Origin: Blastocatellia bacterium
GTDB lineage: Bacteria > Acidobacteriota > Blastocatellia > Pyrinomonadales > Pyrinomonadaceae
DNA: 64,000 bases
Direction: 5' to 3'
NCBI GenBank assembly: GCA_016789265.1
Contig: JAEUQK010000040.1
Span: forward strand, 33,059 to 97,058
The translations under genes were made by a program, and so were the position numbers. The notes under the pieces were generated by a model. That model did no database searches. It was not told the origin of the DNA and was given only the letters and a program-made list of their open reading frames with translations. Shown here piece by piece: positions 39,681-49,875 of the stretch. Each line of letters begins with the position of its first letter. Position 1 is the stretch's first letter.

Positions 39681-41993
39681 TTATCTGCTGTCGGCGGCCG
39701 CTTCAATAACGATCTCAGGATTGTCGGCCATAAACTGGTCACGCGGTTTCGTATCGATCTCGCTTCTCAGCGGTTTCGTGCCTACGTTTGCGCGGAAATT
39801 TCCGTTGTCATCGTACAGCCTTCGATACTGAGCCGAGTTTCGAATTATGCCCTGAACGTAGCCCTTTGTTTCGCGAAACGGTATGGCTTCGACAAACTCG
39901 TCGATGTCTAAAGGAAGCGTCGCCCGCCATTGCGGTACGCGTCCCGGACCCGCGTTATATGCAACTGCCATATATTCGATGCGGCCGTATTTTTCGAGCT
40001 GGTCCTTCATATATGCCGTGCCTAATTCTATGTTAAGCGGGGGACTGTTCAGCAAGAGGTCGGTAGTGACCGATGATGTCTTGGACACATATTTTCTCGC
40101 CATTGTCTGAGCCGTTGGTAATATCAACTGCATCAGGCCGTAGGCATTTGCTCCCGATCTTGCTTTCGGGTTAAAGACCGATTCTTGACGGATCAAACCT
40201 GCAACCTGGTAAGCATCCAGGCCCCGCTGACCTGCCCAATACTTGATGTCGCTCCAATGTATAAGCGGATAAAATATTTCCCATTCCTCTTTCCCCATCT
40301 CTTCGGGGAACATCTGCGAATAATCAGGATAACTGCGGGCCAGAGCGAGCAGAGCGTTCACATTGTCGCCCTTGAAGCGGTAATAACGAGCTAGTGCAAG
40401 ATTGATCTTCGGTGAATTTTGTGCGGTGCGTTTCGCTTCATTAAGCTCTGCCAGTGCCCAGTCGAACAAGCCGATCGTGCCGAGTTCGTCGCTTTTTTCG
40501 GCACGAGCCAGTTCCGATGGGCCGGAAGTCTCCGGAGACACTGTCACGGTCTTGAGATTCGCGGCGGCCTTCGCTACGAGCGGATCTGGTGACGATCCGC
40601 TGGAACATTTTCCTTGCGACCTCATCGCTTCAAGCCGCTGCTGTGCGATGTAACCATACCAGTTCGCTGAGTAGCGATAGATGACGGCGTCATATAGCGT
40701 GCAGGCAACTGCGTCTTTGCCGGCCCTTTCGCTGTCCCGCGCCGCCCAGTAACCGGCCTTGCCGCGGTTGGTCGTATCTTTGTCCACGTACCGCGCAAGA
40801 TGTTCGATGAACATTTGCGATGACCGCGCATAGTCGTTCGCGTCATGGGCCATCCATGCAATTTCAAACTGTGCCTGCGCCACCTCGACCGCGTTCGGAT
40901 AGTTTGCCAGTGCCGCACCGAGGAAAAATTGTTCCTCGCCTTTGTTCTTTGCGTCGCGTGCCGCAAGACCCGCATCGACCCACGCTTTCGGGGTCAGTTT
41001 TCCGTTAGGAAACGCCTGCCGCATCTCTTCGGCGGTACGTCTTGCGTCCGGCCAGAGTTTGTTTTTAGCGTAGCCGACGAGCAGTTCGTAATATGCCTGC
41101 TCTTTTTCCTTTGCCGAAGCAGGGATAGAATTGAAGGCCGCCTGTGCATCCGACATCTTCTTTACGCTTGCCAGAGTGACGACGCGTTTAAGGTTCAGAT
41201 CGGGGGTCAACGATGCGGGAAATCCCGTCACGAGAGCTGCGAACGCTTTGTCAGCGTCTGCATAGTTCTTTGCGGCATACAATTTTTCCGTTCGCGTGAC
41301 TATTTCTTCGGCGTTCTGCGGCGTCAGCGACTGCGCAAGTGCCGTCAGTTTCGTCTCGGCTTCTTTAGCTTCGCCTCCACCGGCGCCATAAAAGTAAGTG
41401 CGGCGATAAAAGGCTGTCGCGTTTGCCTGATCGCCAAGAGCTTCGTAAGCCTTTGCCGTAGCAAGCAAGGCACCGGGATCGTTGCGCTTGTTCAGATCAC
41501 CCAAAAAGGCCGAAACCTTTGCGCCGTTTCCCGATGCGGTCGCGGATGCGGCCCACAATATCCTCGCGTCGTCGTTCCTGATCGAATCAGGAATTTCCGC
41601 GATCAGTTTCTCAAAGGCCGCCATCGCTCCGGCATGGTCGCCTGCGTTCTGAAGAGCCTGTCCCCGTAACCACAAGGCGTGATCGGCGAGATTCGTCTGC
41701 TTCGCAAATACATCCGTATTCAGCAACGCCGCCGCGCCTGCAAAATCCTTGTTCTCAAATCTGATGCGTGCCCGAAGAAGTTTTGCCAAAGCTCCCGTTT
41801 TCTTTCCGGCAAATCGCGATTCGATCTGCGCCACGGCCTCTTCTGCGGGCAGCTTTCCGTCCTTTGTCATTTGCCGAAGCGATTCGAGGGCTTGCTGTTC
41901 CGTCTGTGCCGAGCAAGCCACCGAAAACAAGGCAATAAGCATCGCAAGCAACGGAAACAATGTTTTTGCTGGAACTCTGGGACTGATCTTCAT
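39681..41993 (-). CDS. Soluble lytic transglycosylase (Slt70-like) lipoprotein
   Basis: A 770-residue protein. The signal peptide ends LFSVAC, with Cys27 as a lipidation site (lipobox SVAC). A long region of TPR-like alpha-helical repeats (about 40-560) forms the superhelix. The C-terminal SLT domain (about 590-720) contains AGLIRQESVFNPKARS with catalytic Glu, ANAYGLMQLILPTA, and EYMAVAYNAGPGRV. It cleaves peptidoglycan with formation of 1,6-anhydro-muropeptides during wall turnover. It is monocistronic. Confidence 0.9.
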   Translation of the reverse strand: MKISPRVPAKTLFPLLAMLIALFSVACSAQTEQQALESLRQMTKDGKLPAEEAVAQIESRFAGKKTGALAKLLRARIRFENKDFAGAAALLNTDVFAKQTNLADHALWLRGQALQNAGDHAGAMAAFEKLIAEIPDSIRNDDARILWAASATASGNGAKVSAFLGDLNKRNDPGALLATAKAYEALGDQANATAFYRRTYFYGAGGGEAKEAETKLTALAQSLTPQNAEEIVTRTEKLYAAKNYADADKAFAALVTGFPASLTPDLNLKRVVTLASVKKMSDAQAAFNSIPASAKEKEQAYYELLVGYAKNKLWPDARRTAEEMRQAFPNGKLTPKAWVDAGLAARDAKNKGEEQFFLGAALANYPNAVEVAQAQFEIAWMAHDANDYARSSQMFIEHLARYVDKDTTNRGKAGYWAARDSERAGKDAVACTLYDAVIYRYSANWYGYIAQQRLEAMRSQGKCSSGSSPDPLVAKAAANLKTVTVSPETSGPSELARAEKSDELGTIGLFDWALAELNEAKRTAQNSPKINLALARYYRFKGDNVNALLALARSYPDYSQMFPEEMGKEEWEIFYPLIHWSDIKYWAGQRGLDAYQVAGLIRQESVFNPKARSGANAYGLMQLILPTAQTMARKYVSKTSSVTTDLLLNSPPLNIELGTAYMKDQLEKYGRIEYMAVAYNAGPGRVPQWRATLPLDIDEFVEAIPFRETKGYVQGIIRNSAQYRRLYDDNGNFRANVGTKPLRSEIDTKPRDQFMADNPEIVIEAAADSR

Positions 41994-42125
41994 GTATTTA
42001 GGCCGCTCCTGAGATCGTTAGATGCCGGGTCGGGAAAGTGTTTTGTCCGCATTAGGCTCGGTTTTTAAACCACCTCAAAAGAATTATATGATATCAAAAC
42101 GTCCGGTCTGCCGTATCTCATATCT

Positions 42126-44291
42126 ATGAAGTTCGTTCTACCCGCTCTCATCTTTTTGATCATTCTCTCGGCCGGACTATCCGCACAGACCGCTAGGCCG
42201 ACGGCGACTCCAAAGCCCGACGAAGATGTCGTGAAGATATCGACAAATCTGATCCAGATAGACGTCAGCGTTACCGACAAGAAGGGAAGTGTTGTAAAAG
42301 GCCTGAATCCGGAAGATTTCGAGATCTACGAGAACGGCGTAAAGCAAACTATAACCAATCTCTCGTTCATCAGCTCCGTCCGCGAGACCGAGGAACCCGC
42401 AAAACCCATTGCCGGGAACGTCGCGGTTCCTATTCCGCCCACACCATTAAAACCGGATCAGATACGCCGTACGGTCGCGCTCGTAGTCGATGATCTTTCG
42501 CTTTCATTTGAAAGTGCCTACCAGACGCGTCGCGCTCTTCGGAAATTCGTCGATGAGCAGATGCAGGAAGGCGATCTGGTCGCCATCATCCGCACCGGTG
42601 CAGGCATCGGCGCGCTGCAGCAGTTTACCTCTGACAAACGTATCCTTTACGCCGCCATCGAACGCGTGAAATGGAATCCGATCGGAAACAACAATACGGG
42701 AGCATTCGCCCCGCTCGAACCAAAAATACAGGCCGAGGAAACCCCTGAACCCGAGCCGGGCGAACGTACGCCTGAGGGCGTCGAACGCGAGTTCAACGAT
42801 TTCCGCGCAAATTATTTCGCCACCGGAACCCTCGGTGCTGTCGATTACGTGATACGCGGAATGAGCGAACTGCCGGGCCGGAAATCGATAATACTATTCT
42901 CCCAAGGGTTCAAACTTGTTAACGAAGACGCGCTTGGCTTTCGCGAGTCGAGCATTATCATGAACTCGCTTCGCCGCCTGATCGACCAGGCCAACCGCGC
43001 GTCGGTGGTCATATATTCCATCGATCCCCGCGGCCTGGCGGTTACGGGTATTACCGCCGCCGACAGTACCGCCGGTCGCACGACCGAAGAGCTTCGCCAA
43101 ACTGAAAGCGATCGCAATACAGAGCTGATCGATACACAGGACGGATTGCGGTTTTTGTCCGGCGAAACGGGCGGCTTTGCGGTCGTCAATAATAACGATA
43201 TTGCCGGGGGAGTTCGCCGGGTCTTGAACGATCAGAGTTATTACCTGATCGCCTACGAACCTGATTCCGAAACGTTTGACGCTGCGAAGCGCCGTTTCAA
43301 CCGTCTCGAGGTACGCGTGAAGCGGGACGATGTTAACGTCCGCTACCGCAGTGGTTTCTTTAACAACGCCAACCAGGCCTCCGTTCAGGTACCTATTGCA
43401 AAAACGCCGCTCGAACAGATACAGAACGCGCTCACGTCGCCGTTTGCCGTAAACGGCATCTCGCTTCGTCTTAATTCGCTCTTCGCCAACGACGCAAGGA
43501 ACGGGAACTTTGTTAGGTCGCTGATCCACGTTAAAGCCGCCGACCTGAAATTCACAGATGAGCCTAACGGGAACAAAAAGGCCGCCTTCGATGTGCTCGC
43601 TGCAAGCTTTGGCGACAACGGTCAGATCGTCGATCAGATCGGCAGATCCTATATCGTCGATATGAAACCCGATGTTTATCGGAGGATAGTCCGCGACGGA
43701 TTTGTTTACCATTTTATGTTTCCGGTGAAGAAGCCGGGAGCGTATCAATACCGTGTCGCGATACGTGATCCGCAGACCGGCGTTGTCGGTTCCGCCAGCC
43801 AGTTCATTGAGATACCGAATCTCAAAAAAGGGGTTCTGACAATATCAAGCCTGATCCTCGATAACCTTACCGAGGCGAAATGGAAAAGCCTTGCCAACAA
43901 CACGCCGTTCAGCCCTGCGGTAGGCGACGGAGCCGAAGCGGACGCGACCGATCCGCTCAACGATACCGCCCTTAGAACTTTCAAGCCCGGAACCGTATTG
44001 CGATACGGCTACGAGATCTATAATGCAAAGCTGAACAATGCTAAGCAGCCGAATCTCAGCGCAAAGGTACGCGTCTTTCGAGACGGCAAGATCATCCTCG
44101 ACGGCCGCGAAACGGCGGTTGAACTTAATGGCCAGGCGGATCTTGAGCGAATAAAAGCGTCGGGCGCGTTAAGTCTGAACAAGAACATGACACCTGGCGA
44201 TTACGTTCTGCAGGTGATCGTTACCGATCACCGAGCCGATGCAAAACGAAACCTGGCGTCGCAGTTCATCCAGTTTGAGATCAGGGAATAA
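42126..44291 (+). CDS. Secreted acidobacterial VWFA-related domain protein
   Basis: A 721-residue protein with a signal peptide (cleavage near LSAQ). The VWA domain (about 110-415) has VVDDLSLSFES as a MIDAS-like DxSxS, RKSIILFSQGF and FLSGETGGFAVVNNND, the pattern of the VWFA-related acidobacterial family. The C-terminal 300 residues are beta-rich, with no known domain. Function is unknown; VWA domains bind metal and protein ligands at the cell surface. A decayed relative sits at 33976-34560, so the family has been duplicated or lost in this genome. Confidence 0.82.
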   Translation: MKFVLPALIFLIILSAGLSAQTARPTATPKPDEDVVKISTNLIQIDVSVTDKKGSVVKGLNPEDFEIYENGVKQTITNLSFISSVRETEEPAKPIAGNVAVPIPPTPLKPDQIRRTVALVVDDLSLSFESAYQTRRALRKFVDEQMQEGDLVAIIRTGAGIGALQQFTSDKRILYAAIERVKWNPIGNNNTGAFAPLEPKIQAEETPEPEPGERTPEGVEREFNDFRANYFATGTLGAVDYVIRGMSELPGRKSIILFSQGFKLVNEDALGFRESSIIMNSLRRLIDQANRASVVIYSIDPRGLAVTGITAADSTAGRTTEELRQTESDRNTELIDTQDGLRFLSGETGGFAVVNNNDIAGGVRRVLNDQSYYLIAYEPDSETFDAAKRRFNRLEVRVKRDDVNVRYRSGFFNNANQASVQVPIAKTPLEQIQNALTSPFAVNGISLRLNSLFANDARNGNFVRSLIHVKAADLKFTDEPNGNKKAAFDVLAASFGDNGQIVDQIGRSYIVDMKPDVYRRIVRDGFVYHFMFPVKKPGAYQYRVAIRDPQTGVVGSASQFIEIPNLKKGVLTISSLILDNLTEAKWKSLANNTPFSPAVGDGAEADATDPLNDTALRTFKPGTVLRYGYEIYNAKLNNAKQPNLSAKVRVFRDGKIILDGRETAVELNGQADLERIKASGALSLNKNMTPGDYVLQVIVTDHRADAKRNLASQFIQFEIRE

Positions 44292-44324
44292 CGTCCGATC
44301 TGGGAAAGCTCTCATGGTCGTTTA

Positions 44325-44354
44325 CCATTCACCGTTTACCGTTTACCATTTAAC
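44325..44354 (+). repeat. Short tandem GTTTACC/ATTCACC repeat
   Basis: GTTTACC, ATTCACC, GTTTACC, GTTTACC, ATTTAAC: a seven-base tandem immediately upstream of the menC-like ATG. It leaves no room for a normal ribosome binding site. Confidence 0.6.
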
Positions 44355-44356
44355 TA

Positions 44357-45469
44357 ATGCAGATCAAGACAATCGAACTCACCGAGATCAATCTTCCGCT
44401 TGTTCATTTTTTTGAGACCAGCTTCGGCCGCACCTACGAACGCCGCATCATCCTTGTCCGCGTCGAAGATAGCAGCGGGGCCGAAGGCTGGGGCGAGATG
44501 ACCTGCGGCGAAGAGCCTGGATATTCAGACGAATGGACAGATTCCGCTTGGGTCACGGCGGAAAAGGTGCTTGCTCCGATGGTCGTCGGAAAAGAGGTCG
44601 GTTCTGCTGCCGATATCTGGGGTTTGATGAAACAGGCACGCGGCCATCGAATGGCGAAAGCCGGCATCGAGACCGCTTGCTGGGACCTTGAGACAAAGAA
44701 ACTCGGCGTGCCGCTCTGGAAGCATCTCGGCGGCGTTAACCAAACCATCGAATGCGGTGTTTCGATCGGTATTCAAGACTCGGTCGATCAGCTCATAGAA
44801 AAGATCACGACCGAGGTCGAAGCGGGCTATCAGCGGATCAAGATCAAGATCGCACCTCACTGGGACTACGACGTTATCAAGGCCGTCCGCAAGGTTTTCC
44901 CGGACATCAAGCTGATGGGCGACGCTAACTCTGCATACACTCTCGCTGACATCGACAAATTAAGATCGCTCGATGAATTCGATCTGATGATGCTCGAACA
45001 GCCGCTTCCGTATGACGACATCATCGACCACGCAAAGCTGCAGAAAGAGATAAAAACCCCGATCTGTCTCGACGAGCCCATCAAATCCCCTGACGACGCT
45101 CGCAAGGCAATCGAACTCGGTTCCGGCAAGATCATCAACCTCAAAAACGGCCGGGTCGGCGGACACACGCAATCGAAACTGGTAGAGGAGGTCTGCCGCG
45201 AAAACGGAATTCCCGTCTGGTGCGGCGGCATGCTGGAGAGCGGCATCGGCCGCGCCCACAACATCGCTATCTCCACCCTCGCCGGCTACACGATGCCCGG
45301 TGATGTCTCTGCTTCAAAACGGTATTGGCACGAAGACATCATCGAACCCGCGGTCGAAGTCTCCCCCGGGGGGACAATTACCGCTCCCGACGGCCCGGGG
45401 ATCGGATTTGAGATCCAGGGCGATCGAATAAGAAGTGCCACGGTGAGGTCGGTTCGAATTGCCGGATAG
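44357..45469 (+). CDS. o-Succinylbenzoate synthase / N-acylamino acid racemase-like enolase (MenC-like)
   Basis: A 370-residue enolase-superfamily protein. The catalytic KxK is in [10 protein letters not shown], metal ligands Asp, Glu and Asp are in [16 protein letters not shown] and LDEPI, and the opposite Lys in [25 protein letters not shown] completes the barrel. This is the MenC/NAAAR subgroup. MenC dehydrates SHCHC to o-succinylbenzoate in menaquinone synthesis, but no other men genes are here, and many such proteins are promiscuous racemases. It starts just after a short tandem repeat. Confidence 0.87.
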   Translation: MQIKTIELTEINLPLVHFFETSFGRTYERRIILVRVEDSSGAEGWGEMTCGEEPGYSDEWTDSAWVTAEKVLAPMVVGKEVGSAADIWGLMKQARGHRMAKAGIETACWDLETKKLGVPLWKHLGGVNQTIECGVSIGIQDSVDQLIEKITTEVEAGYQRIKIKIAPHWDYDVIKAVRKVFPDIKLMGDANSAYTLADIDKLRSLDEFDLMMLEQPLPYDDIIDHAKLQKEIKTPICLDEPIKSPDDARKAIELGSGKIINLKNGRVGGHTQSKLVEEVCRENGIPVWCGGMLESGIGRAHNIAISTLAGYTMPGDVSASKRYWHEDIIEPAVEVSPGGTITAPDGPGIGFEIQGDRIRSATVRSVRIAG

Positions 45470-45478
45470 CCGTTAGAT

Positions 45479-46081
45479 ATGAAGCACGTTATTGTTCTCC
45501 TTTTGATCCTCGGTGCGACCGCTCTTCTTACGATCATCATTATCAATCTCCGGGTCGAGTCGTATTCAAAAGATAGGATCTACGACGATCTAGAAAGCAT
45601 TCCTGGTGAAGACCGCGTTGCGATAGTTCTTGGTGCACGGGTGGGTGCAGACGGAGTTCCGTCGAATACGCTTTACGACCGCACGGTAACGGGCGTTGAG
45701 CTGTACAAGGCCGGGAAAACCCGCAAGCTCTTACTAAGCGGCGGTAACAATGAGCCAGAGGTTATGAAAAAGCTGGCGGTCGAACTCGGAGTGCCTGAGA
45801 TCGATATCGTCCTTGATGATCAGGGTTTGCGAACATACGATTCCTGTTTCCGCGCTAAAAAGGTATTCGGGGTCGAAAGAGCGATCGTCGTTACGCAGGA
45901 CTATCATCTCGCCCGCTCGATCTATCTCTGCCAAAACATGGGCGTGGATGCGATCGGCATAAACGCAAAACGGCGCGATTACGAAGGTGAACGATGGGCC
46001 TGGTTCCGCGAATACATCTCTCGCGTCGTCGCTTGGTACGATATCAATTTCGAAACACCTCCGTCCGAACCCGCCGAATAG
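45479..46081 (+). CDS. SanA/YdcF-family (DUF218) membrane protein
   Basis: A 200-residue protein with one N-terminal membrane helix and a DUF218 domain: AIVLGARVGADGVPSNTLYDR, KLLLSGGNNE, and IVVTQDYHLARSIYLCQNMGVDAIG. SanA of E. coli affects envelope permeability; the biochemical activity is not settled. The gene begins ten bases after the MenC-like stop and is likely cotranscribed. It has a cytoplasmic-face N-terminus and a periplasmic domain by charge. Confidence 0.87.
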   Translation: MKHVIVLLLILGATALLTIIIINLRVESYSKDRIYDDLESIPGEDRVAIVLGARVGADGVPSNTLYDRTVTGVELYKAGKTRKLLLSGGNNEPEVMKKLAVELGVPEIDIVLDDQGLRTYDSCFRAKKVFGVERAIVVTQDYHLARSIYLCQNMGVDAIGINAKRRDYEGERWAWFREYISRVVAWYDINFETPPSEPAE

Positions 46082-46100
46082 GACACAGGGAAAAATTGTT

Positions 46101-46115
46101 TGGCAAAATTTGCCA
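46101..46115. promoter_or_regulatory. Palindrome upstream of parD, possible operator
   Basis: TGGCAAA-A-TTTGCCA, perfect arms with one central base, 19 bases before the parD start. ParD antitoxins commonly repress their own promoter through such sites; binding here is inference. Confidence 0.5.
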
Positions 46116-46134
46116 TAAAGGATATTTTCAATTC

Positions 46135-46347
46135 ATGAGCACGATGAACATCTCGTTACCCGAAGCTCTTAAATCTTTCGTCGATTCGCAGGTTTCTGAG
46201 GGCGACTATACCATCAGCAGCGAGTATATGCGGGAACTCTTGCGAAAGGAGCAGGACCGCGTTCGACTTCGTCGGTTGATATTGGATGGAATGGAGTCCG
46301 AATTGATCGATGAGCCCATGGATACCCGTGATTTCGATAAATTTTGA
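46135..46347 (+). CDS. parD: ParD-like antitoxin (CopG/RHH type)
   Basis: A 70-residue protein: an N-terminal ribbon strand (STMNISLPEALKSFVDSQV) and helix with ISSEYMRELLRKEQDR, the pattern of ParD/CopG ribbon-helix-helix antitoxins, then a flexible acidic tail that would wrap the toxin. Its stop overlaps the likely start zone of the ParE-like toxin frame, typical of type II toxin-antitoxin operons. The palindrome at 46101-46115 may be its operator. Because the partner is frameshifted, the system may be inactive. Confidence 0.82.
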   Translation: MSTMNISLPEALKSFVDSQVSEGDYTISSEYMRELLRKEQDRVRLRRLILDGMESELIDEPMDTRDFDKF

Positions 46348-46695
46348 AAGCGAATATCGGGGAAGCAAAGGTAAGGGAAAAGGTGATCGTTCGTCGGCGT
46401 CGCGGTGACGAGGATATTGAGGGGGCGATCGCTTTCTATCTTTCTGAATCTGGCCCTGTGATAGCGGCCGATTTCATTGATCGCTTGGAGGAGATCCTAT
46501 CGAAAATATCGCGAAACCCTGCCGCAGGGTCACCCCCGTTATGGACACGGACTTCATATTACAGGGCTGCGGCACTGGCCGATGAAAAAGCTTCCATATC
46601 TGATATCCTATCTGGGAAAAGACACCCATATCGAGTTGGCACGGGTCTTACACGGCAGTTTAGATATTCCGTCTTGGGTTAACGATGTCGACTAG
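46344..46695 (+). pseudogene. parE: Frameshifted ParE-like toxin
   Basis: The first frame carries VIVRRRRGDEDIEGAIAFYL, ADFIDRLEEIL and NPAAGSP, the N-terminal half of RelE/ParE toxins. After the C-run at 46533-46537 the match passes to the next frame: RYGHGLHITGLRHWPM, KKLPYLISYL and ARVLHGSLDIP, ending at 46695. Removing one C from the five-C run restores a single frame. The start is TTG 46344 or GTG 46383. This is either natural inactivation or a homopolymer sequencing error. Confidence 0.8.
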
Positions 46696-46791
46696 CCGCC
46701 TAATTGTATCGAACGAGGACACAGCCTCTTGAGCCGAATTTGACCTCTCTTCCGCGTAGCGGATCGGCAAACGATCGAATTGAGAAACACT

Positions 46792-47823
46792 ATGAAAATG
46801 TCCAGCTTAGCCCTGATCCTGTTCACAGCAGTTCTTCTTGTTTCGAACTCCTTCGCCCAATCGGCTAAGTTCGACGTAGTTACTTACACAGCCCCGGCAG
46901 GCTGGTCTGTCGAAAAGGACGCCAATTCGATTCGTTTCAGTAAGGAATCCGGCTCGAGCTATTGCGTTATCTCCGTTACCCGTTCCGTTGAAAGCATCGG
47001 CGATTCTGCCAAGAACTTTGAATTGCTGTGGAAGGGAACAGCGACCGAGGGATTGAACGCCGGAGAGCCACAGCGCGGTAAGGGCGGCGATAAGAACGGC
47101 TGGCAAGCTGAATTCGGTGTTGCCATGTTCGAAAAGGACGGCCTCAAAGGTGCGGCGTTGCTGACCACATTTACCGGAAATGACAAGGTCGTTGCGATCC
47201 TCGCGATAACAAATTCGGACGAGTTCCAACCTGCTATCGAGGCCTTCGTGGATAACGTCAAACTGCCGCCGATCGCGGCGCAAAAGGCTCCTTCCGCTGC
47301 ACCCGTGGGAGCTCCGGCCGGCGATGCGGTAAAACTTATCGGCAAATGGAACCGATCGGGTTCGGTCAGCCCTGTGTATGCTGATCCCGTAAGTTGGGGA
47401 ACGGCCGGTTATACGAAGAGCAGGTATGAATTCAAAGCGGACGGAACATACGTCTATACCGAACGTAGTTTTCGGATGATGCACCAAAATATCATTATCG
47501 TGAAAGAAAACGGGCGATATGCCGTGAGTGGAAATATCCTTACGATCACACCGTCAAAGAGCGTTATCGCGTCTTATGCAAAGGCCGGCGGCGTAGATGC
47601 ACTCGGGGCCTTGGTCCGGTCGCAGGCCCGTCCGCTTGAAACCGTCAATTACAAGTTTACTTTCCATTACTTCTCTGGAATTCAGGAATGGAACCTTGTC
47701 TTGCAGGCAGACAAAGTTACACAGCGGGATGGACAGTTCAGTAATAACACGACATTCCCAAATGCGTGGTACTTCGACCAGAGATTCACCGACAATGATC
47801 TGACGGCGGTTCGAGTTAATTAA
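46792..47823 (+). CDS. Secreted protein with lipocalin-like C-terminal domain
   Basis: A 343-residue protein with a signal peptide (cut after SFAQ). Residues about 25-160 resemble a PsbP/DUF1795-like domain (YTAPAGWSVEKDANSIRFSK, with LAITNSDEFQPAIEAFVDNV). An Ala/Pro linker follows, then a beta-rich lipocalin-like domain (LIGKWNRSGS; YEFKADGTYVYTE; NGRYAVSGNILTITPS). This two-domain layout is frequent in soil bacteria and has no known function. ATG 46792 is chosen over a TTG at 46780. Confidence 0.7.
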   Translation: MKMSSLALILFTAVLLVSNSFAQSAKFDVVTYTAPAGWSVEKDANSIRFSKESGSSYCVISVTRSVESIGDSAKNFELLWKGTATEGLNAGEPQRGKGGDKNGWQAEFGVAMFEKDGLKGAALLTTFTGNDKVVAILAITNSDEFQPAIEAFVDNVKLPPIAAQKAPSAAPVGAPAGDAVKLIGKWNRSGSVSPVYADPVSWGTAGYTKSRYEFKADGTYVYTERSFRMMHQNIIIVKENGRYAVSGNILTITPSKSVIASYAKAGGVDALGALVRSQARPLETVNYKFTFHYFSGIQEWNLVLQADKVTQRDGQFSNNTTFPNAWYFDQRFTDNDLTAVRVN

Positions 47824-47846
47824 GAAGCCGATCGATCTGCTTGGGC

Positions 47847-49658
47847 TTACAACGTCCAAAAAAGCGGCAGGAAGATCATCGCGACGATAAACAAGATCAC
47901 CGTCAGCGGAATTCCGACCTTAAGATAATCCCTGAATCCGTAGCCGCCCGGGCTCATCACCAGTACGTTTACTGCGTGGCTCAGCGGCGTGATAAACGCC
48001 ATCGATGTCGCCATCGCGACGCCCATGACCATTGCCCGCGGATCGACGCCCGACTGCTGGGCGATCTGTACCGCTATCGGCCCGATGATGGTCGCTGCGA
48101 CGGCCCCGTTGATCAATTGCGTGAACACTACCGTTACGATCAGCAGTCCCGCAAGCAGCAGCAAAGAGCCGTGACCTCCAAAGATGTCCAGTATATTGAC
48201 CGCTGCGAGGCCCGCTGCGTTTGTCTTTGTGAGAGCAATGCCCATCGGAAGCATGCCCGCGACGAGAAAAACGCTCTTCCACCCGATCGATGAATAAGCC
48301 TGCTCGGTCGAAATAATGCCCGTCAGCATCATCGCAAGCGCTCCGCCAAGAACTATCGCTGCGGTCAGATCGGGGACCGCGATCGCAAAGAGTATCGTTG
48401 CGATAAATATCATCAGGGCCGCTCGGCCCTTACCGGGCACAGTAATTTCAGTCTCTTCGCCTGAAACAAGAAGGATAAGGTCCGGATCGTCCTTCGCGAC
48501 AGCGATCTTTTCCCTTGAGCCCTGAAGCAGCAGGGCATCTCCGAACATCAATTCGACATCGGCGAGATCGGTGAACATCTCCTGACCACCGCGCCATATC
48601 GCCAGCACTGATAGACCATAGCGGTCGCGGAAATGTGCTTCGCGGAGCGATTTGCCGATCAGGCGTGATCGCGGAGAGATCATTGCCTCCACGATCTCTA
48701 TTGAACGTGACTCGAGGTCGCTTTCCCGCCATTCCGATTCCGGCAGATACTCCATCAGCGGCTCTACGTCGCGCGAACGAAAATCCTCTTCGCTTCCTTC
48801 CAGAACCAATACGTCACCTTCGTTAAGTTCTGTGATTGGCGTCGGATCGAGTATCTTTTTGCCGGAGCGCTCGATCGCCACAACACTTACGTCGAAATCC
48901 TCGCGAAGTGTGCATTCGGCGATGGTCTTGCCGCTAAGAAATGAATTTTCCGGGATCCGCGCGCGGAACAATTGTTCCCCTAGTTTGTACGCCTCGACGA
49001 GATCGCCTTTGCCGGATGCTTCAGGGGCGAGAGTTCTATCGATCGGCGAATCGCCGGGAAGCGATCTTCGTCCGATCAAAGCTACGTACAAGATACCTGC
49101 CACGACCAGCGGTACGCCTACCGGAATGAAATCGTAAACACTGAATCCCTCGATATTGTTATCGTGAAGAATCGAATTGAGGACGATGTTCGAGGTGGTA
49201 AACAGCGTCGCCATTCCGCCGAGAATGGTCGAAAAGGCCAGCGGCATCAGCAGCCGGGAAGTGTTCACACGTGCGCGCTTGGCCGCACCGGAAACCGCGG
49301 GCAACAGGACCGCTGCGGCGGCGATGTTGTTCATGAACAAAGACAGGAAAGCACCCGCCGCCATAACGACCGCCACGAGCCGAAGCTCGCTTCGTCCCCC
49401 GACCTTTAGAAGTATGTTGCCTACCTGCTCCGTAACGCCCGTTCGCTGCAGTGCTTCGCTTAGAACGAAGATCGCAATGATAGTGATCACGGCCGAACGC
49501 GAAAAGCCGGAAAATGCCTCTGCCGTCGTCAAAACGCCCGTCAATCCGAGCGCAGCGACGACGAGCAATGCGACAAGATCAGACGGAAACCTGTTCCAAA
49601 TGAAGAGTAACAACGCGGCGGTGAGGATAATGCCGGTGATGATCAGATCGTTGTTCAT
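47847..49658 (-). CDS. SLC13/DASS-family transporter with two RCK C domains
   Basis: A 603-residue membrane protein: about five helices, a cytoplasmic region with two TrkA-C (RCK_C) domains (about 205-375; AYKLGEQLFRARIPENS and RSRLIGKSLREAHFRDRYG), then six further helices. MNNIAAAAVLLP and TTSNIVLNSIL are the paired sodium/dicarboxylate motifs of the family; TrkA-C-containing members resemble SLC13 sulfate transporters such as SLT/SAC proteins. Substrate is probably a dianion such as sulfate. The start at 49658 (MNNDLIITG) is chosen; an upstream in-frame extension overlaps the repeat-like upstream area and adds no helix. Confidence 0.85.
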   Translation of the reverse strand: MNNDLIITGIILTAALLLFIWNRFPSDLVALLVVAALGLTGVLTTAEAFSGFSRSAVITIIAIFVLSEALQRTGVTEQVGNILLKVGGRSELRLVAVVMAAGAFLSLFMNNIAAAAVLLPAVSGAAKRARVNTSRLLMPLAFSTILGGMATLFTTSNIVLNSILHDNNIEGFSVYDFIPVGVPLVVAGILYVALIGRRSLPGDSPIDRTLAPEASGKGDLVEAYKLGEQLFRARIPENSFLSGKTIAECTLREDFDVSVVAIERSGKKILDPTPITELNEGDVLVLEGSEEDFRSRDVEPLMEYLPESEWRESDLESRSIEIVEAMISPRSRLIGKSLREAHFRDRYGLSVLAIWRGGQEMFTDLADVELMFGDALLLQGSREKIAVAKDDPDLILLVSGEETEITVPGKGRAALMIFIATILFAIAVPDLTAAIVLGGALAMMLTGIISTEQAYSSIGWKSVFLVAGMLPMGIALTKTNAAGLAAVNILDIFGGHGSLLLLAGLLIVTVVFTQLINGAVAATIIGPIAVQIAQQSGVDPRAMVMGVAMATSMAFITPLSHAVNVLVMSPGGYGFRDYLKVGIPLTVILFIVAMIFLPLFWTL

Positions 49659-49875
49659 TCGACGAAAACCCGAGTTTAATCCTATCCGCGGGCAATTGGA
49701 AACGCGGCCTGAAACATCAAGTTGACAAGCGCCCATAGGTCCAGCGTATTCGGTCGTTGAAGTCCAGGGAAAGTGAGCCGATTTAGAATATTTTCCGCGT
49801 AGTGTTACCAGAAGTAAGAAAAAGCACCAAAGACCTGAGAGACATCGCCCCCGGGGAAATCCTTGGAGAGAGCAT

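Noticed and set aside
44325..44354. Tandem seven-base repeat as a phase-variation tract for the MenC-like gene.
   Set aside because: It is outside the coding frame and imperfect; no evidence of variable copy number.
47841..48293. A 150-codon plus-strand frame.
   Set aside because: Antisense to the SLC13 transporter membrane helices; composition is the His/Arg/Asp shadow of hydrophobic codons.
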